Shown: one piece after another, positions 32,098 to 39,638 of the stretch
Position numbering within the stretch: position 1 is the stretch's first letter
How the letters are laid out: the number at the start of each line of letters is the position of its first letter
Source of the DNA: Myxococcales bacterium
GTDB lineage: Bacteria > Myxococcota_A > Polyangia > Nannocystales > Nannocystaceae
Assembly (NCBI GenBank): GCA_020633315.1
Contig: JACKDV010000008.1
Location: 1-64,000, forward strand
Reading direction: 5' to 3'
DNA: 64,000 bases
Notes under the pieces: model-generated
Databases searched by the model: none
Seen by the model: only the letters and a program-made list of their open reading frames with translations
Told to the model about the DNA's origin: nothing
Made by a program: the position numbers and the translations under genes

Positions 32098-32919
32098 GTG
32101 CGGATCATCGCTTGGCCTGCGACCGATGTCGGTCGGGTGCGCAGCCACAACGAGGACAGCCACCTGGTCGATTCCGAGCTGGGGCTGTACCTCGTGGCCG
32201 ATGGGATGGGTGGTCACGCCGGCGGGGCGCATGCCTCCCAGCTCTGCGTGGACGTGGTCGACAAGGTGGTGCGCCGCGGCATCGACTCGCTGCGCTCGGT
32301 GCCCCCGCAGCATCGCAGCGCGGCGATCACCGAGCTGCTGTGTGCCGCGGCCAGCGAGGCCAGCGCGCGGATCTTCGATCAAGCCGCGGCCGATCACCGC
32401 CTGCAGGGCATGGGCACCACGCTGACCGGCCTGCTGCTGCACGGGCGCCGCGGCTACGTGGTGCACGTGGGAGACAGCCGGGCCTTCCTGCTGCGCGGGG
32501 GCTCGTGCCGGCAGCTCACCAATGATCACAGCTGGCTCAACGAGCAGCTCCAGGCCGGGCTCATCACCGAGGAAGAGGCCGCGGCCAGCGACCTCAAGCA
32601 CATCATCACCCGCTCGGTGGGCTTCGAGCGCCACGTGGAGGCCGACGTCATCCCCGTCAACGTGCTGCCGGGCGACGCGTTCCTGCTGTGCTCGGACGGG
32701 ATGGCCAACTACATCGACGGGGACGAGATCGCCGAGCTGGCGCGCGACCACTGGTACGCCGACCTGCCGCAGCTCTGCACCGATCTCGCCAACAAGCGCG
32801 GGGGCGACGACAACATCACCGTGGTGGTGGCGCTGGCCTGCAACGACCACGATCAGCGGCGCATCATCCGGGACAACCGGGCGACGGTCACCGACACCCT
32901 GCCGCCGATCAAGGCCTGA
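32098..32919 (+). CDS. PP2C-type serine/threonine phosphatase
   Basis: 273 residues, single domain. All metal-binding motifs are present: N18-E-D near the N terminus, V-A-D-G-M-G-G-H (34-40), G-D-S-R-A-F-L, L-C-S-D-G-M and G-G-D-D-N-I-T-V-V. A cytoplasmic Mn/Mg-dependent phosphatase that would oppose Hanks-type kinases, which are abundant in myxobacteria. No kinase gene is adjacent. The GTG start gives the standard N terminus directly. Confidence 0.93.
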   Translation: MRIIAWPATDVGRVRSHNEDSHLVDSELGLYLVADGMGGHAGGAHASQLCVDVVDKVVRRGIDSLRSVPPQHRSAAITELLCAAASEASARIFDQAAADHRLQGMGTTLTGLLLHGRRGYVVHVGDSRAFLLRGGSCRQLTNDHSWLNEQLQAGLITEEEAAASDLKHIITRSVGFERHVEADVIPVNVLPGDAFLLCSDGMANYIDGDEIAELARDHWYADLPQLCTDLANKRGGDDNITVVVALACNDHDQRRIIRDNRATVTDTLPPIKA

Positions 32920-32935
32920 GCCCCGCGCGAGCGTC

Positions 32936-33718
32936 ATGACCAGCGCGCTGGCCAGAGTATCCGAGGGCACCCGTACCGTCCTGAGCTGGCGCCGCTTCAT
33001 CGGCCTGAGCGTGGTGTGGTGCTCGTCCTCGGTGGTGGCGCGGGCGCTGACCGGGCCCAAGCTCTCCCAGACGATCATGCGCAAGTGGTGCGAGGGCATC
33101 GTGCGCGACGTGGGCATCGAGGTGGTGGCCGAGGGGCTCGAGAAGATCGCGGGCAGCCCTTCGATCATCGTGGCCAACCACGCCAGCCTGCTCGACATCC
33201 CCGTGGCGGGCTCCCTGCTCGGCGACATCGACTACCGCTGGGTGGCCAAGAAGCAGCTCTTTCGGCTGCCGCTGGTGGGCTGGCACCTGTGGGCCTGCGG
33301 GCACATCGCGGTCGATCGCAAGAGCGGAGGCAACCTGGAGCGCATGCAGCAGCAGGTGGAGCAGGTGCTGGCGCAGGGGGCCTCGGTGCTGTTCTTCCCC
33401 GAGGGCACGCGCTCGCCCGACGGCGCGCTCAAGCAGTTCCGGGCGGGAGCCTTCGCCTGCGCGGTGCGGGCCGGGGTGCCGGTGCTCCCCCTGGTGCTCG
33501 ACGGCACCGAGAAGCTGCTGACCAAGGGCTCGCTGCAGTTCCCGCGGGGCTCCAACAAGCGGGTGCGGGTGCGGGTGCTCGATCGGGTGATCGCGCCCGA
33601 GCGCGGCGACCCGCGCGAGCGGGCCGACGCGCTGCGGGAGGCCACGCGGCGGCGCATGGTCGACGCCCTCGACGCCCTGCGCGGCGGTCCCGGCCGGGCC
33701 GAGCGGCCCACGATCTAG
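32936..33718 (+). CDS. 1-acylglycerol-3-phosphate O-acyltransferase (PlsC family)
   Basis: 260 residues. The acyltransferase motif H82-A-S-L-L-D87 (HX4D) and the substrate motif F-F-P-E-G-T-R-S are both present, with G-A-F-x-x-A and P-V-L-P-L-V further on. A hydrophobic segment (about 20-38) anchors it to the inner membrane. Converts lysophosphatidic to phosphatidic acid. 16 bp after the phosphatase gene and probably in the same transcript. Confidence 0.92.
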   Translation: MTSALARVSEGTRTVLSWRRFIGLSVVWCSSSVVARALTGPKLSQTIMRKWCEGIVRDVGIEVVAEGLEKIAGSPSIIVANHASLLDIPVAGSLLGDIDYRWVAKKQLFRLPLVGWHLWACGHIAVDRKSGGNLERMQQQVEQVLAQGASVLFFPEGTRSPDGALKQFRAGAFACAVRAGVPVLPLVLDGTEKLLTKGSLQFPRGSNKRVRVRVLDRVIAPERGDPRERADALREATRRRMVDALDALRGGPGRAERPTI

Positions 33719-33793
33719 CCGGCCCTGGTCTCGGCTCACGGCGCGAGGTCGCGGGGTGCTGGGCGCCGCGTCGCCTTCGGCGGTCGAGGTGGA

Positions 33794-33799
33794 TATGCT
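33794..33799 (+). promoter_or_regulatory. -10-like TATGCT, predicted leaderless start
   Basis: TATGCT ends 6 nt before ATG 33806 with GCTGCC between. Confidence 0.45.
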
Positions 33800-33805
33800 G
33801 CTGCC

Positions 33806-34534
33806 ATGGCCGAGCTCTTCGTGCGACAGCTCCTCGCGGGTCGGGACTTCGCTCGTCACGATCCCAACGCGGGCGCGATGCAGAACTTCGTGTACCTGCT
33901 CGGCGATCGCGACGCAGGCGAGTGCCTGGTGGTCGATCCGGCGTGGGACGTGCGAGGGATCCTCGACGTTGCCGCGGCCGAGGGCCTCGGGGTCGTGGGC
34001 GCCCTGGTCACGCACTACCACCCCGATCACGTGGGCGGCGAGATCTTCGGGATCGAGATCGACGGCCTGCCCACGCTGATGGCGGCCTGCCCGTGTCCCG
34101 TGCACGTGCACCGGGCCGAGGCAGAGGGCGTGCGGGTGGTGACCGGCCTGAGCAAGTCCGACCTCGTGCCGCACGACTCGGGCGACAAGGTGAAGGTGGG
34201 CGAGCTGGAGATCGAGCTGCTGCACACCCCCGGGCACACGCCTGGCTCGCAGTGCTTCCGGGTGCGGGCCACCCAGCACGAGCCCGGCGGGGCGCTGGTG
34301 GCCGGGGACACCCTCTTCCTGCAGGGCTGCGGGCGGGTCGACCTCCCCGGCGGGGATCCGGATCAGATGTACGAGACCCTGAGCCGTCGCCTGAGCGATC
34401 TTCCGGGAGACACGGTGCTCCTTCCGGGGCACGCGTACGGCGGAGAGCGGGCGACGATGGACGAGGTGCGAGCCACCAACTCCACGCTGCGGATCTCCAG
34501 CCTGGCCGAGTTCCGCTGGCGGATGGGGGGCTGA
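33806..34534 (+). CDS. MBL-fold hydrolase (glyoxalase II / persulfide dioxygenase-like)
   Basis: 242 residues. Metallo-beta-lactamase fold with H70-Y-H72-P-D74-H75 and later metal ligands in P-G-H-T-P-G-S, A-G-D-T-L-F and L-L-P-G-H-A-Y-G-G. The sequence after G-D-T-L-F and the pair of HxHxDH plus distal Asp/His fit glyoxalase II-like enzymes; a thioester hydrolase or persulfide dioxygenase is possible. An inserted segment with C-P-C-P-V-H-V-H (about 93-100) is unusual. Confidence 0.88.
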   Translation: MAELFVRQLLAGRDFARHDPNAGAMQNFVYLLGDRDAGECLVVDPAWDVRGILDVAAAEGLGVVGALVTHYHPDHVGGEIFGIEIDGLPTLMAACPCPVHVHRAEAEGVRVVTGLSKSDLVPHDSGDKVKVGELEIELLHTPGHTPGSQCFRVRATQHEPGGALVAGDTLFLQGCGRVDLPGGDPDQMYETLSRRLSDLPGDTVLLPGHAYGGERATMDEVRATNSTLRISSLAEFRWRMGG

Positions 34535-34540
34535 CGCGAG

Positions 34541-34735
34541 CTAGAGATCGAGCGCGATCGCGGGGGAGCGTGGGATCGCCGGGCTGGTTCGCGGCGGCGG
34601 GGCCCGGCGCGCCAACAGGCTCGTGACGTAGCGTTCGGCCGCCTCCCGCGCCTGGGCGGGCTGGGGGGCGAAGAGCATCGACTCGACCCAATTGAAGCGC
34701 TCCGGGAGGTTCATGAGGGAGCGTGGGAGCTTCAT
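34541..34735 (-). CDS. Small hypothetical protein
   Basis: 64 residues, no recognised domain. About 90 percent of its codons end in G or C, matching real genes here and unlike the rest of this intergenic region. The middle (R-F-N-W-V-E-S-M-L-F) is probably helical, the end is Pro/Arg-rich. TACATC lies 6 nt before the ATG in the leaderless arrangement seen elsewhere. Convergent with the MBL gene. The remaining 171 bp to the next gene (34736-34906) show nothing further. Confidence 0.5.
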   Translation of the reverse strand: MKLPRSLMNLPERFNWVESMLFAPQPAQAREAAERYVTSLLARRAPPPRTSPAIPRSPAIALDL

Positions 34736-34906
34736 GGATTGGATGTAGGCGCATCCGGGGGTCCCCGAGCAAGAAAGCCGCAGATCGCCGCGCCCCTGCG
34801 TCGTCGGCCTGGCCTTCGCTCGATGTCTGGTTGGTGCTCGGACCCGCCCGAATTACTTCCGCGTCGTCCGTGAACCGCCGGCGCCCATGCGACACTAGAC
34901 CCCGGG

Positions 34907-36628
34907 ATGAGGCGTGCCGAACAGACGGCGTGGGCTCGGCGTGGCCGCAGCACGGCCCGGCGAATGCGCGGGACGATCGCGACCCTGGCCCTGGGCCTGG
35001 CCGCTTCGAGCCTCGCGGGCTGCTACCGCGGCGACTCGGCCATGGGGGCGACCGTGGGCCTGGGCGAGGACGGCGACGGTGATGGCGGCGACGAGATCCC
35101 CGCCGAGCTCGAGCCGGCCCCGGCGGCGCTGCGGCTGCTGCTGCAGCGACAGCACGTCAACGCCATCCGCGATCTGCTGGGCGAGGAGGCGGCCGCCGTG
35201 GCCTCGCCGCCGCCCAACTTCGCCCTCAACGGCTTCGACTCGGTGGGCGCCTCACAGCAGGCGCTGAGCGACGCGGAGATCGACGCCTTCGAGCACTCGG
35301 CCCGCGCCGTGACCGAGGCCGCCGCTGCGGCGGGGAGCCTGAGCACCTGGCTCGCCTGCGACCCTGCGGTCTCGGGCCCCGAGACCTGCATGGATCAGGT
35401 GGTGGGCAGCTTCGGGCGGAGGGCCTGGCGCCGGCCGCTGAGCGACGATGAGGTCGCCCGCTACTCCGCGGTGGGCACCGCGGCCGCGGCCGACCTGGGT
35501 AGCTTCGAGCTGGGCATGCAGGAGGCCATGGCGGCCATGCTGCAGTCGCCCTACTTCATCTACCAGGTGGAGATCGGCGAGCCCGATCCCGACGACCCCA
35601 CGCGGCGGCGGCTCACCCAGCACGAGCTGGCGACCCGCATGTCGTTCTTCCTCGTGGACACCCTCCCCGACGCCGAGCTGCTGGCCGACGCCGACGCGGG
35701 GCGGCTCTCCGACGCCGACGGAATCCGCGAGGCGGCGTGGCGGCTGCTCGAGCGACCCGAGGCTCGCCGCTCGCTGGCCGAGTTCTTCGGCGAGGTCTGG
35801 CGCCTGCGCGACCTGTTGTCGCTGCCCAAGGACCTGGGGGTGTTCCCGCAGTGGAGCCCGGCGCTGGCCGAGTCGATGCGCATGGAGACCGCCGCGCTCG
35901 TCGAGGACCTGGTGTGGGAGCAGGACGCGGACTTCCTCGAGGTCTTCACCGCCGACTACAGCTTCGTCAACGCCCAGCTCGGCTTCCACTACGGGCTGCC
36001 GGGCGCGGTCGACCTGGGCGAGCTGCCCACGCGGGTGGCCCTGGCCGGCCACGACAAGCGGGCTGGGCTGTTCGGCCACGCGAGCTTCCAGGCGCTGCTG
36101 GCCCACGTCTCGACCACCTCGCCCACGCTGCGCGGCAAGTTCGTGCTCGAGAACATCCTGTGCCGCACGGTGCCCCCGCCCCCGCCCGGGGTGGTCACCG
36201 ACCTGCCCGACACCGGTGACGCCCGCACCATGCGGGAGCGCCTCGAGCTCCACATGAGCGAGCCGAGCTGCAGCGGCTGCCACTCGATGATGGATCCCAT
36301 CGGCTTCGGGCTGGAGAACTACGACAGCATCGGACGCTTCCGCACCGAGGACGACGGCTACCCCATCGACGCCAGCGCCGAGCTCGACGGCACGCCCTTC
36401 GACGGTGCGGCCGGCCTGGGGGCGATCGTGGCCCAGACCCCGGGCACCGCGAGCTGCCTGGTGCACAACCTCTACCGCCACGCCACCGGTCACGTGGAGA
36501 CCGAGGGCGAGCAGGTGGCCATGGACGCGCTCGAGGAGGCCTTCGAGGAGTCGGGCCATCGCATGCAGGACCTGATGGTCGAGATCGTGGCGAGCCCCGC
36601 CTTCCGCGTGGTCGCCGAGCCGGAGTAG
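34907..36628 (+). CDS. DUF1592/DUF1588/DUF1585-family protein with CxxCH motif
   Basis: 573 residues. Signal with lipobox S-L-A-G-C (about 38) after a long n-region. The domain order is that of planctomycete/myxobacterial DUF1587-1595-1592-1588-1585 proteins: R-Q-H-V-N-A-I-R-D-L-L-G near the start, F-G-R-R-A-W-R-R-P-L, then C-S-G-C-H-S-M-M-D-P-I-G-F-G (about 463), a CxxCH heme-type site, and the final H-A-T-G-H. Redox role at the cell surface is suspected for the family but not proven. 4 bp before the DUF1552 partner. Confidence 0.9.
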   Translation: MRRAEQTAWARRGRSTARRMRGTIATLALGLAASSLAGCYRGDSAMGATVGLGEDGDGDGGDEIPAELEPAPAALRLLLQRQHVNAIRDLLGEEAAAVASPPPNFALNGFDSVGASQQALSDAEIDAFEHSARAVTEAAAAAGSLSTWLACDPAVSGPETCMDQVVGSFGRRAWRRPLSDDEVARYSAVGTAAAADLGSFELGMQEAMAAMLQSPYFIYQVEIGEPDPDDPTRRRLTQHELATRMSFFLVDTLPDAELLADADAGRLSDADGIREAAWRLLERPEARRSLAEFFGEVWRLRDLLSLPKDLGVFPQWSPALAESMRMETAALVEDLVWEQDADFLEVFTADYSFVNAQLGFHYGLPGAVDLGELPTRVALAGHDKRAGLFGHASFQALLAHVSTTSPTLRGKFVLENILCRTVPPPPPGVVTDLPDTGDARTMRERLELHMSEPSCSGCHSMMDPIGFGLENYDSIGRFRTEDDGYPIDASAELDGTPFDGAAGLGAIVAQTPGTASCLVHNLYRHATGHVETEGEQVAMDALEEAFEESGHRMQDLMVEIVASPAFRVVAEPE

Positions 36629-36632
36629 CCCC

Positions 36633-38003
36633 ATGGTCAGCAAGCGCCTTCAGCTCAGTCGACGCACGATGCTCCGCGGCATGGTGGGCGGCAGCGTGGT
36701 CGCCCTGGCCCTGCCGCCGCTCGAGGCCATGCTCGATGCCCACGGAGAGGCCCACGCCGACGGCAGCGGATTGCCACGGCGCCTCGTCACCTGGTTCTGG
36801 GGCAACGGGGTGGCGCTGGCCGATCCGGGCAACGCCGGCGGCCCGCTGCGCTTCTTCCCCGGCGAGACCGGCCCCAGCTACACGCTCACGCCCCAGCTCC
36901 AGCCCTTCGCGGCGGTGCGCGACTACGTCTCGGTGCTCTCGGGCTACCGCGTGGCGGCCTCGTATCCGCTGCGCCGCGGTCACCACGACGGCTGCGCCAT
37001 CCTCTCGGGCCACCCCTTCATCGAGCTGCCGCCCGGCTCGGCCAACTACGCCAGCAAGTTCGGCGGGCCCACCGTCGACCAGGTGGTGGCCGAGGAGATC
37101 GGCGGCCAGACCTTCCTGCCCTCGATCCAGCTCGCGGTCTCGCGTCGCATCATCTCCAGCGAGGGCTTCAGCCTGCAGTTCATCTCGCACAAGGGGCCGG
37201 ACCAGCCGCTGTCGCAGATCTTCGACCCGCGCGAGGCCTGGGATCGGCTGTTCGCCTCGTTCACGGCGCCCGAGGATCCGAGCAAGCCCCACCGCCTCGC
37301 CGCCCTCGATGCGGTGATGGAGGACGCCGCGCAGCTCAAGGGGCGCGTGAGCACCAACGATGGCTACCGCCTCGACGCCCACCTCGACGCGGTGGCCCAG
37401 CTCCGCTCGCAGATCGACGCGCTCGCGCCCGCGTGCGAGATCCCGCCCCCGACCACGCAGGCCAACGACGAGGTGGGCGGCAACGAGCCGCTCGAGGAGG
37501 TCAACCGGGCCATGTCCGACCTGCTCGCGCTGGCCTTTGCCTGCGACATCACCCGGGTGGCCAGCGTGCAGTTCACCGGATCGGTGGGCTACACCGTCTA
37601 TCACATGCTCGGCCAGAGCATGGGGCACCACGACATGACCCACGACGGTGGTCTCAACGATGCGGTCGATGCCGCGACGATCGAGACCATGGCCAACCTC
37701 GCCTACCTGCTCGAGGCGCTGTCGCTCACCTCCGAGGGCACGGGCAACCTGCTCGACAACAGCGTGGTCTTTGCCAGCTCGGACGCCTCCTCGGGGCTGT
37801 CGCACTCGGTGGAGAACATGCCCGTCGTGGTGGCGGGCGGCGGTGGCGGGGCGCTCGCCCATCCCGGCGTGCACCTCCGCAACGACGGCGGCAACAGCTC
37901 CGACATCCTGCTGTCGTGCGCGCGCACGGTGTGCCCCGAGCTGCCGCAGATCGGCGGCGGGCCGGGGCTGTCGACGAGCACGGTGGCCGGGCTCATGGCC
38001 TGA
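36633..38003 (+). CDS. DUF1552 protein with Tat-like signal
   Basis: 456 residues. The N terminus L-S-R-R-T-M-L-R-G with a hydrophobic stretch is a twin-arginine-type signal (S-R-R-x-x-L). The body is DUF1552, which almost always follows a DUF1592-type gene, as here, and is related to DUF1501/sulfatase-like alpha/beta proteins. Conserved H-H-D-G-C-A-I-L-S-G and the G-x-G-x-H late motifs are visible. Probably forms an exported complex with its neighbour. Confidence 0.9.
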   Translation: MVSKRLQLSRRTMLRGMVGGSVVALALPPLEAMLDAHGEAHADGSGLPRRLVTWFWGNGVALADPGNAGGPLRFFPGETGPSYTLTPQLQPFAAVRDYVSVLSGYRVAASYPLRRGHHDGCAILSGHPFIELPPGSANYASKFGGPTVDQVVAEEIGGQTFLPSIQLAVSRRIISSEGFSLQFISHKGPDQPLSQIFDPREAWDRLFASFTAPEDPSKPHRLAALDAVMEDAAQLKGRVSTNDGYRLDAHLDAVAQLRSQIDALAPACEIPPPTTQANDEVGGNEPLEEVNRAMSDLLALAFACDITRVASVQFTGSVGYTVYHMLGQSMGHHDMTHDGGLNDAVDAATIETMANLAYLLEALSLTSEGTGNLLDNSVVFASSDASSGLSHSVENMPVVVAGGGGGALAHPGVHLRNDGGNSSDILLSCARTVCPELPQIGGGPGLSTSTVAGLMA

Positions 38004-38449
38004 GCGCGGCGGTCGACGAGCCACGGGTCCACGAAGGCGCGCTTCCGCTCGGTGGGGGGTGAGTCGGTCGACTGATCGATCCGCGACCCAAACGCGCAGA
38101 CCTCCATCGTCTCCAACTCGGGACGGACGAAGGGGTTGACGCCATGGCCTCGGTGATTAATCCTGAGCACCGAACGCCACGAACGAGGACTGCCCTCGGG
38201 GTCGTCATGATGATCACGCCCGAAGCCACCGCTCGTACGAGGTATCGCGGTCCGCCGTGAACCGGGTCTACGGGCCTGAATTCGGTGAGATAGCACGTGA
38301 TCCGCTCCGGGGAGCCCCGGGGTCGGCTCTCGCGTGCCGACCGGTGGGAGATCGGGGGCGACGACTGTCCACAACGCCGGGCGCAAGACCCAGTCGGCAG
38401 CCGTCGCCCCCACCCCACCACCCATTTCCAACACGAGGAGGACGAGTCG
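38004..38449. other. 446-bp intergenic region with structured leader
   Basis: No annotated gene. Towards its right end it contains three hairpins: CCGGGG/CCCCGG (38307-38320), GGTCGGC/GCCGACC (38321-38342) and a perfect 10-bp stem GGGGGCGACG (38354-38363) with CGTCGCCCCC (38402-38411). TTGACG (38136-38141) followed after 16 nt by TAATCC is a weak promoter candidate, which would put the hairpins in the 5' leader of the two small genes. On the minus strand 38004-38107 a frame with strongly GC-ending codons is seen. Confidence 0.5.
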
Positions 38450-38539
38450 ATGACGTCATTGCTGTACGCAGCCGTGACCGCCACGCTGGGATCCATCGAA
38501 GTGGCGGAACCCCCAACCCTGACGGAACGGAAGGTGTGA
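38450..38539 (+). CDS. 29-residue peptide, possible leader
   Basis: Begins with ATG preceded by GAGGAGGA at 8-10 nt, one of the best ribosome sites in the window. The peptide starts hydrophobic (M-T-S-L-L-Y-A-A-V-T-A-T-L-G) and ends polar (L-T-E-R-K-V). It ends 2 nt before the next ATG, so it could control that gene by coupling, or be a small membrane peptide. No similarity recognised. Confidence 0.45.
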   Translation: MTSLLYAAVTATLGSIEVAEPPTLTERKV

Positions 38540-38541
38540 CG

Positions 38542-38748
38542 ATGCGTCGCGCTCACCGTGTCCCCCCGATCCCGGAGCTCGGGCCCGATCACGAGCTTGC
38601 CACCTGCGTGGAGCGAGCCCTGCGTCCCAACCGACGCTCGGCACGAGCGCGAGAGCCGAAGCCGTGGCATCGCGAGCTGTGGGACGCGTACGTCCGCGGC
38701 GAGCGACCCCGAGGCCGCAAGCGGCTCGACCCGCCGGATGCGTCGTGA
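38542..38748 (+). CDS. 68-residue basic protein, unknown function
   Basis: Directly behind the 29-codon frame. Rich in Arg (about 20 percent), Pro and Glu with one cysteine; no signal or membrane segment. Basic and Trp-containing (W-H-R-E-L-W-D-A-Y) so RNA or DNA binding is possible. Codon use is less GC-ending than in long genes but still biased. A candidate pair with the 29-residue peptide behind a structured leader. Confidence 0.5.
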   Translation: MRRAHRVPPIPELGPDHELATCVERALRPNRRSARAREPKPWHRELWDAYVRGERPRGRKRLDPPDAS

Positions 38749-38809
38749 CGCCGCAGGACGGCGCAGTGGCGCGTCCTCGTCGTGCGCGAGCGGTGGGCCG
38801 CGAAGGCGG

Positions 38810-38815
38810 TACCAT
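38810..38815 (+). promoter_or_regulatory. -10-like TACCAT, predicted leaderless start
   Basis: GGCGGTACCAT ends 6 nt before GTG 38822. Confidence 0.45.
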
Positions 38816-38821
38816 CGCCTC

Positions 38822-39544
38822 GTGGTCGACGTTCGCGTTCGGAGCTTCGAGTCGGTCGTGTTCTTCACCGGGGCCGGCATGTCGGCCGAGAGCGGCGTGC
38901 CCACCTACCGCGGCAAGGGCGGGATCTGGAAGGAGTACGACCACGAGAGCTGCGCCTGCCAGACCGCGTTCGAGCGCGAGCCCGAGTACGTGTGGGAGTT
39001 CCACAATTACCGGCGAGAGCTGGTGGGCAAGTGCGAGCCCAACGAGGGGCACCTCGCCATCGCCCGGGCCGAGCGGGCGCGGCCCGCCGGGATCGACGTG
39101 GTCACGCAGAACATCGACGGCCTGCACCAGCGGGCGGGTAGCCAGCGGGTGCACGAGCTGCACGGCAGCCTGTGGAAGCTGCGCTGCGATGCCTGCGGCT
39201 GGCGCGACGAGGATCACCGCGCGCCCTTGCCGGAGATCCACTGCCCCGAGTGCGGCGCCTACAAGCGCCCGGGGATCGTCTGGTTCGGCGACAACCTCGA
39301 TGGCACCACGGTGCGCACCGTGATGGAGCGGATGGCGAGCTGTGACCTACTGGTGTCGATCGGCACCTCGGCCGTGGTCTATCCGGCGGCCGAGCTACCC
39401 CTCATCGCCCGTCGTCGCGGGGCCGTGCTGGTCGAGGTCAATCCCGAGGAGACGCCGCTGAGCGAGATCTACCAGGTGCACATGCGATGTCCGGCCACCG
39501 AGGCGCTGGCCGAGCTGTGCGAGGGTCTCGAGGCGCCCGGCTGA
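38822..39544 (+). CDS. Sirtuin-type NAD-dependent deacylase
   Basis: 240 residues. NAD-binding G17-A-G-M-S-A-E-S-G-V-P-T-Y-R, T-Q-N-I-D-G-L-H-Q-R-A-G and the catalytic His in H-E-L-H-G-S are present, with a four-Cys zinc site (C-D-A-C and C-P-E-C). The acyl-pocket motif of class III sirtuins (Y-x-x-R, as in CobB and SIRT5) reads H61-N-Y-R64: the arginine that binds succinyl/malonyl is kept but the tyrosine is replaced by histidine. It therefore probably still acts on acidic acyl-lysines, perhaps with altered specificity. Only 240 residues, no N-terminal extension. GTG start fits the upstream hexamer. Confidence 0.92.
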   Translation: MVDVRVRSFESVVFFTGAGMSAESGVPTYRGKGGIWKEYDHESCACQTAFEREPEYVWEFHNYRRELVGKCEPNEGHLAIARAERARPAGIDVVTQNIDGLHQRAGSQRVHELHGSLWKLRCDACGWRDEDHRAPLPEIHCPECGAYKRPGIVWFGDNLDGTTVRTVMERMASCDLLVSIGTSAVVYPAAELPLIARRRGAVLVEVNPEETPLSEIYQVHMRCPATEALAELCEGLEAPG

Positions 39545-39638
39545 CCGCGGCCCTTGCGTGGCGCCGGGGGCGGTGGCGAAGCACTTGCGCGTCGGGGGGC
39601 ATTCCCCTGGCCGGGGCGGTGGGTCGACACTGGGCGGC

